From assembly GCA_910588025.1 (NCBI GenBank), contig CAJUQG010000001.1, positions 173,169 through 237,168 of the forward strand: 64,000 nucleotides of DNA, in the 5' to 3' direction. Of this stretch, positions 42,032 to 50,928 are shown in pieces; position 1 is the stretch's first letter, and every line of letters begins with the position of its first letter. Position numbers and translations under genes: made by a program. A model generated the notes under the pieces. That model did not search any database. It saw only the letters and a list, made by a program, of their open reading frames with translations, and was not told where the DNA came from. Origin of the DNA: an uncultured Bacilli bacterium (lineage in GTDB: Bacteria; Bacillota_I; Bacilli_A; RF39; UBA660).

Positions 42032-44293
42032 TTATAAATATTGTTTAATTGCCTGTGCAGTGTAAGTATCTGCATCTAAAATATCACTTAACAATCCCTG
42101 ATAAACAATTTTACCACCCTTTGCCCCTGAATCAGGTCCCATATCAATGATATAATCTGCATCCACGATAAAATCTAAATTATGTTCCACTACGATAATT
42201 GTATTACCACGTTCTAACATATTTCTCATCACAAGTTTAAGTGCTTCAATATCTTTTAAGTGTAGTCCTTGTGTTGGTTCATCAAAAATATAAATATGAC
42301 CTTTCTTAATTAAGTATTTTGACATATTAACTCTTTGAACTTCTCCACCAGACAAAGTATCCATTGTTTGCCCTAACTTTAAATACTCTAAGCCTACACT
42401 TTTTAATATCTCTAATCTTTCTTTTATTTCTAAGTTTTCAAAGAAATCAATTGCTTCTTCAATCGTCATTTCTAAAACATCATTAATACTTTTTCCTTTA
42501 TATAAATAATTTAAAACTTCTTGTTTGTATCTCTTACCATAGCAAATTTCACAAACTTGTTTCACATCATCTAAAAAATGCATATCCATTTTAATAATTC
42601 CTGATCCACCACAATTTTCACATGCTCCAAGAGAATTAAAACTAAATAAACTAGCAGATACCTTATTTTCTTTTGCAAATATTTCTCTAATAATATCAAA
42701 AGTATTAGTATATGTTGCCACATTACTTCTACTATTTAAGCCTATATTTTCTTTACCTATTTTAATAAGACTATCATCATGTTGTAATAAATACTGAATT
42801 AAAGAAGACTTCCCACTTCCAGAAACCCCCGTAATACAGGTTAAAACATTTAATGGGATTTTAACGTTTAAATCTTTAATATTATGAATACAAATGTCAT
42901 TTACTTCATAAAAATCTTTTATCTTATCAGATATATTTTTAATTCTTTTTTTCTTTTTTAAATAATTACCTGTAAGTGAATTAGAACATTCAAAAATTCC
43001 TTTTATATCTCCATTATAAACAACTTTACCCCCATTGAGCCCTGATTCAGGTCCCATATCAATTATACGATCAGCACTACATATTACTTGTCTATTATGT
43101 TCTACAACTATAGCAGTATTATGATTTGCCACAATGTTTTTAATAGATCGAATAATTTTTTCAACATCTCTACTATGAAATCCTAAACTAGGTTCATCCA
43201 AAATATAAATAAGTTCATTTAATTCATGATTCATTCCCTTGGCTAATTTAATTTTCTGAGCTTCTCCATTTGATAAAGATCCCACACTTCTATTTAATGA
43301 TAGATAACCTATTCCTAAATCAATTAATTTATTCAAATCTTTCTTCATTTTAGAAACAATTTCTTTAGCAGAAACATCATCAATCGTTGAAATAAAATCA
43401 TACAAATCAACAAGTTCTAATTTTAATAAATCCTTTAAACTTTTATCATGAACTTTCACAAGTAAAGCTGTCTCATTTAATCTTGATCCTTCACACGAAG
43501 AACATTCTACTTCTTTAAAGAATAACTTATCATAATCATTGATTTTTAATCCGCGAGAATCTAATTGTCTTTTCATTAATCTACTTACAATGCCTTCATA
43601 AGTCCAATTTTGAATAAAATCATTATTTTGATTCATAAAAGTAGTTGATTCTTTATATAGAAGTAAGTCAAGCTCTTCTTTTGTATAATCTCTAAGCTTT
43701 TTATCCATATCAAAATACCCTGTTGACTTTTGAATATTAAAATAACGAGACCCAACTTTCCATGTACGATGTTTAATTGCTCCTTCATTTAAAGAACAAT
43801 CAAAATCAATTAATTTTGATACATCAATGTTAAGCAAAGTACCTAACCCACCACACTTACTACAGGAACCTTTCGCTGTATTAAAAGAAAAATAACTACT
43901 ATCATAAATAGGATACCCAATTCTAGAAAACAGTAAGCGTAAATAAGTATAAATTTCTGTAATGGTTCCTACGGTACTTCTAGGATTAGACCCTAATTTT
44001 TTTTGTTCTATTAAAACACAAGGCGATAAATTACATATTTCATCTACATTTGGTTTATGTATCTTAGGTAAGTTTTTCAACATATAAGTTGACAATGTCT
44101 CGTAATAATATGCTTGTGCCATTAAGTAAATACAATCAAAAACCAAAGAAGACTTCCCACTCCCAGATACTCCTGTAACTACATTAAATTGGTGTTTCTC
44201 TATTTCTAAAGACACATTTTTTAAATTATTTTCCTTAGCACCAATAATTTTAATCTTATCAAATTCATTTTTATCTACTATTTGTTTCATCAT
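42032..44293 (-). CDS. UvrA-like dual ABC ATPase (short form, excinuclease A paralogue)
   Basis: 753 residues. Two complete ABC modules: Walker A GVSGSGKSS twice, signatures SLSNGEAQ and TLSGGEVQ, Walker B ILDEPS and IFDEPT. Four Cys pairs remain (CSKCGG, CSSCEG, CENCGG, CEICYG) for zinc modules. Compared with UvrA (about 940 residues), roughly 190 residues covering the UvrB-binding and insertion domains are missing. Such short UvrA paralogues (UvrA2/DrrC type) occur in drug resistance or DNA-damage tolerance. No uvrB or uvrC is nearby. Its upstream neighbour ends nine bases away. Confidence 0.9.
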   Translation of the reverse strand: MMKQIVDKNEFDKIKIIGAKENNLKNVSLEIEKHQFNVVTGVSGSGKSSLVFDCIYLMAQAYYYETLSTYMLKNLPKIHKPNVDEICNLSPCVLIEQKKLGSNPRSTVGTITEIYTYLRLLFSRIGYPIYDSSYFSFNTAKGSCSKCGGLGTLLNIDVSKLIDFDCSLNEGAIKHRTWKVGSRYFNIQKSTGYFDMDKKLRDYTKEELDLLLYKESTTFMNQNNDFIQNWTYEGIVSRLMKRQLDSRGLKINDYDKLFFKEVECSSCEGSRLNETALLVKVHDKSLKDLLKLELVDLYDFISTIDDVSAKEIVSKMKKDLNKLIDLGIGYLSLNRSVGSLSNGEAQKIKLAKGMNHELNELIYILDEPSLGFHSRDVEKIIRSIKNIVANHNTAIVVEHNRQVICSADRIIDMGPESGLNGGKVVYNGDIKGIFECSNSLTGNYLKKKKRIKNISDKIKDFYEVNDICIHNIKDLNVKIPLNVLTCITGVSGSGKSSLIQYLLQHDDSLIKIGKENIGLNSRSNVATYTNTFDIIREIFAKENKVSASLFSFNSLGACENCGGSGIIKMDMHFLDDVKQVCEICYGKRYKQEVLNYLYKGKSINDVLEMTIEEAIDFFENLEIKERLEILKSVGLEYLKLGQTMDTLSGGEVQRVNMSKYLIKKGHIYIFDEPTQGLHLKDIEALKLVMRNMLERGNTIIVVEHNLDFIVDADYIIDMGPDSGAKGGKIVYQGLLSDILDADTYTAQAIKQYL

Positions 44294-44302
44294 AAAAAAC
44301 CT

Positions 44303-45085
44303 CTAATTTACCAATGTTTTAATTGGCCTATGATCCGATCCCTCTTCTTTTATATTCTTCTGTTTTACTATTTCATAATCACATAAATTTACAATATTCT
44401 TTTCTATAAAAGCAAAATCAACATTAACTTGTTCTTTCAAGCCATATCCATGCCACGAATTATCACTTACATTAAAATTTTTACTTCTTGATAGAACAGT
44501 AAAATTATCATTTTGCTTTAAAATATTATAAACTTCTGACATATGCGAAACCATGTTCATATCCCCCACTACTACTTTATATTCTGCTTCTATGCTATCC
44601 ATATAGTTTAGTGTTTTTACCACACCTCTTACTTTACCTTCAGTTGATATATAATCTGTATGAATATTTCCAATAAGATACTTTTTATTTTGATATATAA
44701 AACACACAAAAACAGTAGTTCTATAATCACTCATTCCATAATCTATAATTTGATGATCTATATTTTGATATTCTGTATCATTTCCATGAGGCAAACAAGA
44801 AACAAATTGAATAACTACACTTGATTCATTTCTAATTGCAATAATATTATATTGATCATCCAATTGTGTTTTCATTGGGAACTTTTCCAATATTTTAAAA
44901 TGATTATTGATTAAAATATTTTCTAACAATTTTAGATTATTTCGATTTACTTCTTGAAAACAACAAACTTTGATTTCATGATCAGCTAATTCTTTATTTA
45001 AAATTCTTTCTATATTTTTTTGTCTTTCTTCAAAACTAGGTATAAAAGGTTCTACATCCTTAACTCCATAAATATTATAACTCAT
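44303..45085 (-). CDS. Endonuclease/exonuclease/phosphatase family protein
   Basis: 260 residues from ATG 45085, with GGAG just upstream. EEP-fold residues: N in 'MSYNIYG', Glu in CCFQEVN, His in 'IGNIHTDY', GDMN and the terminal SDHRPIK. The fold covers Mg-dependent nucleases and phosphatases; the lack of a signal peptide suggests an intracellular nuclease or phosphodiesterase. It is the first gene of the run to the UDG-like pseudogene and starts just downstream of the methyltransferase-tail remnant. Confidence 0.85.
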   Translation of the reverse strand: MSYNIYGVKDVEPFIPSFEERQKNIERILNKELADHEIKVCCFQEVNRNNLKLLENILINNHFKILEKFPMKTQLDDQYNIIAIRNESSVVIQFVSCLPHGNDTEYQNIDHQIIDYGMSDYRTTVFVCFIYQNKKYLIGNIHTDYISTEGKVRGVVKTLNYMDSIEAEYKVVVGDMNMVSHMSEVYNILKQNDNFTVLSRSKNFNVSDNSWHGYGLKEQVNVDFAFIEKNIVNLCDYEIVKQKNIKEEGSDHRPIKTLVN

Positions 45086-45103
45086 ACTAACTCCATTCAA
45101 AAT

Positions 45104-45163
45104 TTATCGCCGGTTTAACACGCATACACATTCAACGTGACTAGAATGTACGTTATGAATAGT
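45104..45163 (-). pseudogene. Remnant of the 3' end of an RlmCD/RumA-type methyltransferase gene
   Basis: In one minus-strand frame the bases encode 19 codons ending HSSHVECVCVLNRR and a stop. The intact gene at 47135-48334 ends YTKHVECVCVMSRR. Nine of the last 11 residues match, and an 18-base block (CACGCATACACATTCAAC on the plus strand) plus TTTATCGCC over the stop are identical. The frame is closed upstream by TGA at 45164-45166, and there is no start. It may be an att-like duplicate or the relic of a paralogue. Confidence 0.7.
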
Positions 45164-45196
45164 TCACATTGATATGTTCGTTTATAACTGACTATG

Positions 45197-45236
45197 TCAT
45201 AATATACAAACATATTAGGTTCAATGTTTATTATGA
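45197..45236. repeat. Imperfect inverted repeat after the RhuM gene
   Basis: TCATAAT and AAACAT on the left pair with ATGTTT and ATTATGA on the right, with a four-base bulge and a 10-base loop. It lies five bases after the RhuM stop. It may end transcription, but there is no T-run on the minus strand. Confidence 0.35.
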
Positions 45237-45240
45237 CTAA

Positions 45241-46266
45241 TTAATTATTATTTAATTTTTCAGCAATTTCATTGATTTTATTAATAGATTTTAAATACTC
45301 TTTTTCGATTGAAGTAAGTTCTTTTATCTGATACTTTCCATATTCTAGTTTTGCCTTTTCTATTGCTTCCTTATGACTAATTTTACCTGCATTTAAGAGA
45401 ATATTAGCATCTAGAGAGTCTAATATTTTATCTAACTGATTAATATAATCTTTCATCCTCATAGGTTTATGTTTCATTGCTTGAAATTCAGCAAAATCAA
45501 AATATCCTGAAACTAAATTGTTTAACATCAAAAGTTCTTCTTCTGTTAAATAATTTTTAGCAATTTCTATATCATTAATGCTTGGCAATTCTCCTTTAAA
45601 ACTAGTAAGACCCATAAATGGTTTATTTGCATCAACACGATTATAGATAACTTCTGCTGCAGTGTTTCCATGTGCCGCAAAATGGAATTTGTTCTGTACA
45701 ATTTTAAAGAATCTTATAGTTTCGGGAGCATTAGGATTATAATCAATTGCAGTAGCATACAAATCAAGAACTTGTCTATATAATACTTTTTCACTTGATC
45801 GGATATCTTTAATGCGGTTTATTAATTCATAAAAGTATTTTCCACCACCTAAATTTTTAAGACGCTCATCATCCATAGTATATCCTTTAATTATGTATTC
45901 TTTAATTCTTGCAGTTGCCCATTTTCTGAATCTTACACCCTCTAAAGATTTAACACGGTACCCTACGCTTATTATTACATCTAAATTATAATAATCAATA
46001 TTTCTTTCGACTTTCCTAATTCCTTCTTTTTGAACTGTTGCAAAATTTGCAATAGTTGAAGCATTTCGTTCTAATTCACCTTCTTCAAAAATATTTTTTA
46101 TGTGCCTAGAAATTACAGATTTATCCCTTCCAAATAATCTTGTCATTTGTTCCAAAGATAACCAAACTGTTTCTCCTTCTAAATTTACATCTAGTTTAAT
46201 ATTCCCATTTGTTGACTCATAAATAAGCAATTCTGTTTTATTTTCTTTTATCAATTCATTTTTCAT
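45241..46266 (-). CDS. RhuM family protein
   Basis: 341 residues with the family's usual layout: an N-terminal winged/helical region ('GETVWLSLEQMTRLFGRDKSVISRHIKNIFEEGEL', 'NIDYYNLDVIISVGYRVKS') and a C-terminal all-helical domain with 'FHFAAHGNTAAEVIYNR'. RhuM (named from the Salmonella SPI-3 island) is found on mobile and defence islands in many bacteria; biochemical activity is not established. AAGGAGG is well placed. No antitoxin-like small gene is adjacent. It is flanked by the methyltransferase-tail copies described in the findings. Confidence 0.88.
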   Translation of the reverse strand: MKNELIKENKTELLIYESTNGNIKLDVNLEGETVWLSLEQMTRLFGRDKSVISRHIKNIFEEGELERNASTIANFATVQKEGIRKVERNIDYYNLDVIISVGYRVKSLEGVRFRKWATARIKEYIIKGYTMDDERLKNLGGGKYFYELINRIKDIRSSEKVLYRQVLDLYATAIDYNPNAPETIRFFKIVQNKFHFAAHGNTAAEVIYNRVDANKPFMGLTSFKGELPSINDIEIAKNYLTEEELLMLNNLVSGYFDFAEFQAMKHKPMRMKDYINQLDKILDSLDANILLNAGKISHKEAIEKAKLEYGKYQIKELTSIEKEYLKSINKINEIAEKLNNN

Positions 46267-46295
46267 TCCAAACCTCCTTATTTTTTAAATAATTA

Positions 46296-46916
46296 TTAAT
46301 ACTTTTGCAGAATAAATTCCCAAGTATATTTTTTTCTTCCTTTACGAGTAGTTTCATTTTCATTTAATATAATTTCATTCCAGTTTTTGGTTAATTTATC
46401 AAATTGTTCTTGATTAAATAATCTTTTATGTTGTTCTTTTACTGGATTGTAGTAAAAATTTTCTTCTACCTTAATATAATCATCATTAACATATTCATTT
46501 TTATCAGAGTTTACCCTTCCAATAAATAAGCCACCTCTTTCAAGAGTTTTATAAATAGAATCAAATATTTCCATTGTTTTATTCATATCAAAATAATGAA
46601 TAGACAAGTTAGCATTTATTAATCCTACTGAATTAGATTCAAATGGTAAGCCATCAACAATATCAAAATTCATTATATTAGCATTAGGATACATTGCTTT
46701 AAACTTATTTGTTGCTTTTTCTGAAAAATCACATGATATTACATTAAAACCACGCTCAAATAACCATATTGAATCTTGACCTAAACCACATCCTAAATCA
46801 ATAGCATTTTTATTATTTATATTACAAATAATATCATTATATTTTTCCATCCATATATCATTTGATTCCTTTAGATTACTATAATATATTTCATCCCAAT
46901 ATTTTTTATCGCTCAT
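46296..46916 (-). CDS. Class I SAM-dependent methyltransferase
   Basis: 206 residues from ATG 46916; AAGGAG lies nine bases upstream, and the in-frame ATG at 46940 would include that site in the coding region. SAM-binding motif I is AIDLGCGLGQDS, the acidic loop is ISCDFSEKA, and 'ANLSIHYF' is motif IV. This is a small-molecule (TehB-like) type; the Trp-rich N-terminus 'KKYWDEIYYSN' is common in such proteins. It lies 29 bases upstream of rhuM on the same strand and is probably cotranscribed. Confidence 0.85.
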   Translation of the reverse strand: MSDKKYWDEIYYSNLKESNDIWMEKYNDIICNINNKNAIDLGCGLGQDSIWLFERGFNVISCDFSEKATNKFKAMYPNANIMNFDIVDGLPFESNSVGLINANLSIHYFDMNKTMEIFDSIYKTLERGGLFIGRVNSDKNEYVNDDYIKVEENFYYNPVKEQHKRLFNQEQFDKLTKNWNEIILNENETTRKGRKKYTWEFILQKY

Positions 46917-46980
46917 AATTTTAATCTCCTTACTAGTCATCTATTTGACCATTTTTTCATTCTAGCATAACTATACAACA

Positions 46981-47001
46981 CATACCAGTTAGGGTGGTAT
47001 G
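46981..47001. promoter_or_regulatory. Perfect inverted repeat upstream of the methyltransferase-rhuM pair
   Basis: CATACCA-GTTAGGG-TGGTATG, seven-base arms. It lies about 65 bases upstream of the methyltransferase start. On the minus strand it is followed by TATGCTAGAAT, an extended -10 candidate. Position suggests an operator, but no cognate regulator is identified. Confidence 0.4.
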
Positions 47002-47134
47002 AAGAAACATATTCTCCACAGACAACCCCACAATATTTTTTTCAAAAATTAGTAAAAATATCAATAATTTATCCGTTTTTTTATCATTTTTTGATCCCTG
47101 CTGAATAGTTGATTTTCCCTTCATTTATAAGGGT

Positions 47135-48334
47135 TTATCGCCTACTCATCACGCATACACATTCAACATGTTTAGTATACGGAAACATATCAAATCCCTG
47201 CACCGATTCTAGTTGAAATTCATGTTCTAACTCTTTTAAATCTCTTATTAAAGTAAAAGGATTACAAGATATATATATAATTTGTTTCGTGCTAGTTTTT
47301 AAAATTGTTTCTTTTGTAAAGAAATCCAATCCTGCTCTTGGAGGATCTACAATAATCACATCATAAGAAGCATCAATCTTATCAATAATTTTCTCGACTT
47401 TTCCTAAATGAAACGAAGAATTAGTAAATTGATTTAAACGAGCATTAGAAATAGCATTTAAAATAGCACTAGAAACGACCTCAATTCCTGTAAGATTTAC
47501 CTTCGATTTATCTAACTGTAATCCAAGTGTTCCTACACCACAATACAAATCTAATACATTACGAGCATTTTTTAAGCACTTTCGAACATACAAGAACATT
47601 TTTTCACTCATATAAGGATTTACTTGAAAAAAAGAATTCATTGAAACTTGATAAAGCACGCCATTTTTTCGTTCAAAAAAATAAGGTTTACCATAAACAC
47701 ATTTATGATTAATTAATATTCCTGCAATTTTATGGCGATTAACAAAATCTTCTAAAATGGAAATATCCTCTTCTGTAACAATATCTAAAAGAATTTCATC
47801 ATTTTCATTAACGCGAATAATAATCTCGCCATTTGAAAAAGCATAATAAGAAAAATCTTTTAAAACATCATTAATTGCTTTCTTAGCAATTTGACATTCC
47901 ATGATCTCTACAAAAGAGTGTGTTTCTACTACATAATATCCAAACTTTTTATTTTGAACTTTCAATGATATTTTATTTCGGTAATTCCATGACTCATCAG
48001 TTTTTTCTATAAATATATCTTGTGTCCAAAGATGATTTCTTGAAAAAAGTTCTTCCAACATATTTTTTTTCCAAACTACACTTTCCTCATAAGAGATATG
48101 TTCTAAATCACATCCTCCACACAAAGAATAATAAGGACATTTCGGCATTACTCTTTTTTCACTAGGATTTAAAACTTCAAGCAAATGTCCTTCTTGATAA
48201 TTCTTCTTTTCTTTTCGAATTTCTACTTCACATACTTCACCTGGAATTGTTTTTGGAACAAAAATAATTTTATCATTAATATAACCGATTCCTCTTAACT
48301 GAGAATCAAGTTTTTTAATTTTTACTTTGGACAT
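47135..48334 (-). CDS. rlmCD: 23S rRNA (uracil-5-)-methyltransferase, RlmCD/RumA type
   Basis: 399 residues. It methylates C5 of uridines in 23S rRNA using SAM. An N-terminal TRAM domain (residues 1-56) is followed by iron-sulphur ligands C66, C72 and C75 (CPYYSLCGGC) with a fourth Cys in MECQIA. SAM motif LDLYCGVGTLGLQ, DPPRAGLD and the nucleophile Cys in IYISCNPF are all present. TrmA-family paralogues are hard to separate by eye. The 3' end matters: a near-copy of it lies 2 kb downstream. Confidence 0.92.
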   Translation of the reverse strand: MSKVKIKKLDSQLRGIGYINDKIIFVPKTIPGEVCEVEIRKEKKNYQEGHLLEVLNPSEKRVMPKCPYYSLCGGCDLEHISYEESVVWKKNMLEELFSRNHLWTQDIFIEKTDESWNYRNKISLKVQNKKFGYYVVETHSFVEIMECQIAKKAINDVLKDFSYYAFSNGEIIIRVNENDEILLDIVTEEDISILEDFVNRHKIAGILINHKCVYGKPYFFERKNGVLYQVSMNSFFQVNPYMSEKMFLYVRKCLKNARNVLDLYCGVGTLGLQLDKSKVNLTGIEVVSSAILNAISNARLNQFTNSSFHLGKVEKIIDKIDASYDVIIVDPPRAGLDFFTKETILKTSTKQIIYISCNPFTLIRDLKELEHEFQLESVQGFDMFPYTKHVECVCVMSRR

Positions 48335-48353
48335 ATATTCACTTCCTAAAACT

Positions 48354-48382
48354 ATTATACATTATATTGCATAGCCTGGAAA
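48354..48382 (-). promoter_or_regulatory. Promoter of rlmCD
   Basis: Minus strand -35 TTTCCA at 48377-48382, a 17-base spacer and -10 TATAAT at 48354-48359. AGGAAGTG precedes the ATG. The plus strand of the same interval must hold the ger operon promoter; CATTATA at 48359-48365 is a weak sigma G-like -10. Confidence 0.5.
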
Positions 48383-48412
48383 GTTTTGGGTAATTTAAAA
48401 ATGGTGAAAAGT

Positions 48413-49849
48413 ATGAAAAATAAGATCCTTGCAAGAATTCAAAAAGAATTTCAAAACTGTCCAGATTTAATTATCAAACAAATTGACTTAAACAAAAATG
48501 ATACCATTTACATTGCTTATTTAGAAAGTGTTTCTGGAAGCGATAAAGTAAATGATTATATCTTAAAAAATCTTTCTTTTTTAAGTAGCGAAAAAATTAA
48601 AAACGTTCAAGATTTTCAAAGTTTAATCCCTGCTCCCAATACTGTTGAAATTGATGATTTAGACAAAATTGAATTTTATATTACCAATGGATTTACCATT
48701 GTTATTTTACATGACTTAATCTTTGCTTTAGAAACAAAAGCTGATATCAACCGTGGGATTCCAGAACCTACTAGTGAACCAACAATTATTGGTCCAAAAG
48801 ATGGATTTACAGAAAATATTCAAATTAATTTAGGATTAGTCAAACGACGCATTAAATCTCATACTTTAAAATCAGACAGTTTAGTAATAGGAAGAAAAAC
48901 TACCACCATGATTAATTTACTATACTTTGATGATATAACCGACAATGAAAATTTAGAATACATAAAAAAAGAATTAGAAAAAATTGATATTGATGGAATT
49001 GTTGACTCTGGTACTATCGCCGAATACTTAGAACTTGAAAACAACTCACATTTTCCAAGTGTTACAAGAACAGAACGACCAGATAGTGTTGCTAATGCTC
49101 TTTTAGAAGGAAAAGTAGCTATACTAGTAGATACATCACCTTTTGCTTTAATCCTACCAGCTTTCTTTTGCGATTTTATTAATCCTATTGCGGATAATTA
49201 TTTAAAAACTAAAAATGTCAATTTCTTAAAAATTCTTCGTCTTTGTTGCTTTTTCTTTACCGTAATTGTTCCTGGTTTTTATATTGCGATTATTAATTAC
49301 AACCCAGAAACCATCCCTACTTCCCTCTTAATCAACTTTGGAACCCAACGAGCGGATGTACCATTTCCAGCAATAGTTGAAGCCCTCATCATGCTCATCA
49401 TTTGTGAAATTCTAAAAGAAAGTGATGTTAGATTTCCAAACTCTTATGGAAGTGCCATATCCATTTTAGGAGCTTTAGTACTTGGAGAAGCAGCAGTAAG
49501 CGCTGGTATTGTAAGTCCAATTATGATTATTGTAATTGCTTTCACCTTTATTACTAGCTTATTATTTACCAATCAAGAAATCGTAGGTGCTATCCGTCAC
49601 TTTCGTTTTATCTTCCTTTTCACAGCTACCCTATACGGTTTATTTGGTATTTTCCTAGCTCTAATTTATTTCTTTATTCATGTCACTGAATTAACCACTC
49701 TTAAAAAACCTTACTTCTATCCTTTTGCTCCGTTTGATCAAACTTATATAAGAAAAGGTATCTTAAAAGCTCAAGTAAATAAAGAACTAAAAAGAAGCAA
49801 AATGCTAACCAAGAAAAACCTAACCCGTCAAAGGAGGAATGAAGTTTGA
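48413..49849 (+). CDS. gerAA: Spore germination receptor subunit GerAA
   Basis: 478 residues from ATG 48413 (GGTGA upstream; earlier in-frame starts are possible). GerA-type A subunits sit in the spore inner membrane and form the germinant-gated ion channel. The soluble N-domain holds 'LVIGRKTTTMINLLYFDDI'; 'GTIAEYLE' and 'FPSVTRTERPDSVANALLEGKVAILVDTSPFALILPA' are the family core. The membrane domain has five or six helices. The C-terminal tail is basic. First gene of gerAA-gerAC-gerAB. Confidence 0.93.
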   Translation: MKNKILARIQKEFQNCPDLIIKQIDLNKNDTIYIAYLESVSGSDKVNDYILKNLSFLSSEKIKNVQDFQSLIPAPNTVEIDDLDKIEFYITNGFTIVILHDLIFALETKADINRGIPEPTSEPTIIGPKDGFTENIQINLGLVKRRIKSHTLKSDSLVIGRKTTTMINLLYFDDITDNENLEYIKKELEKIDIDGIVDSGTIAEYLELENNSHFPSVTRTERPDSVANALLEGKVAILVDTSPFALILPAFFCDFINPIADNYLKTKNVNFLKILRLCCFFFTVIVPGFYIAIINYNPETIPTSLLINFGTQRADVPFPAIVEALIMLIICEILKESDVRFPNSYGSAISILGALVLGEAAVSAGIVSPIMIIVIAFTFITSLLFTNQEIVGAIRHFRFIFLFTATLYGLFGIFLALIYFFIHVTELTTLKKPYFYPFAPFDQTYIRKGILKAQVNKELKRSKMLTKKNLTRQRRNEV

Positions 49850-50928
49850 AAAAAATCATATTATTGTTTATCATTTTATTTACTATTACTGGTTGTTATG
49901 ACTATCAAGAATTAAATGATAGAGCAATTGTTTCAGGGATCTCTATTGATTATATTAATGAAGAATATGTTGTAAATTACGAAATATTAAACAATGTCAA
50001 AACTGAAGAACCAGAATACAAAGCATATATGGTTGAAGGAAATGGGGAAACGATTGTCGAAGCATTTCAAGATGCTTCCGATGCACTTAGTAAAGAAACC
50101 TATTTATCTCATTTAAAAGTATTAATCTTAAGTGAAGACGCTGCCAAAGAAAAAATGCGAGACATTGTAGATTATATGTTAAGAGACCCCTACATTAGAA
50201 ATATCTTTTCTCCCGTAATTGCCAAAGGAGTTACTGCCAAAAGTATCCTAGCAAGTACAGATAAAGAAACCCCTGTTGTCTCTGAAAAAATTGAAACAAT
50301 GATTGCTAATAACAAATACAATGAAAATATTAGTTTAAAAATTGACTTTGACCATTTTATGGATCAATTTGAAGATGACCGCATAGACCCTTCTTTAACT
50401 GCTATAGAATTAGTGGATGGCAAAGCAACTCTTGCAGGAATTGCCGTTTTTGAAGATAGCAAACTAAAAGATATTTTAAGTCCAGAATTATCTGCTATTT
50501 TTAAAGTCTTAAATAATGATTCTTCCAATCATCATCTAAAAATTCCTTGTGAAAATAAAACAGAAGGATATACGATTATCAATCTTTATCAAAATAAAAA
50601 TACTAATTTAGAAATAAAAGAAGAAACCTTAACGATTAAAAGTAAACTAAATGCTGGAGTATTAAAAGATTCTTGTGGATTAAATTTTCGAGATGGTAAA
50701 ATCTATGAAGAACTAAGTACAAAATTTGAAAAAATATTAAAAGATGAATACCAAACATTTTGGAATTACATTACAATGGATGAAACTGACATACTAGGAC
50801 TTCGCAAAAAATATTATCAAAAATCTCGTCAAGAATTAACCAATTGGAAAGATTTAAAATTAGAAGTAGAAGCAAAAATAAACATTAATAAAAATGGAAA
50901 AACTTTTGAGGTGAGACATAATGAATAA
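49846..50928 (+). CDS. gerAC: Germination receptor lipoprotein subunit GerAC
   Basis: 360 residues with a TTG start at 49846 that overlaps the gerAA stop (TTGA); AAAGGAGG is nine bases upstream, which fixes it. The signal sequence ends in the lipobox TITGC (lipid-modified C17). 'YDYQELNDRAIVSGISIDY' is the conserved GerAC mature N-terminus. The C subunit completes the germinosome receptor. It overlaps gerAB by eight bases. Confidence 0.92.
   Translation: MKKIILLFIILFTITGCYDYQELNDRAIVSGISIDYINEEYVVNYEILNNVKTEEPEYKAYMVEGNGETIVEAFQDASDALSKETYLSHLKVLILSEDAAKEKMRDIVDYMLRDPYIRNIFSPVIAKGVTAKSILASTDKETPVVSEKIETMIANNKYNENISLKIDFDHFMDQFEDDRIDPSLTAIELVDGKATLAGIAVFEDSKLKDILSPELSAIFKVLNNDSSNHHLKIPCENKTEGYTIINLYQNKNTNLEIKEETLTIKSKLNAGVLKDSCGLNFRDGKIYEELSTKFEKILKDEYQTFWNYITMDETDILGLRKKYYQKSRQELTNWKDLKLEVEAKININKNGKTFEVRHNE

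Noticed and set aside
42032..44293. Canonical excinuclease UvrA
   Set aside because: About 190 residues covering the UvrB-binding and insertion domains are absent, and no uvrB is nearby.
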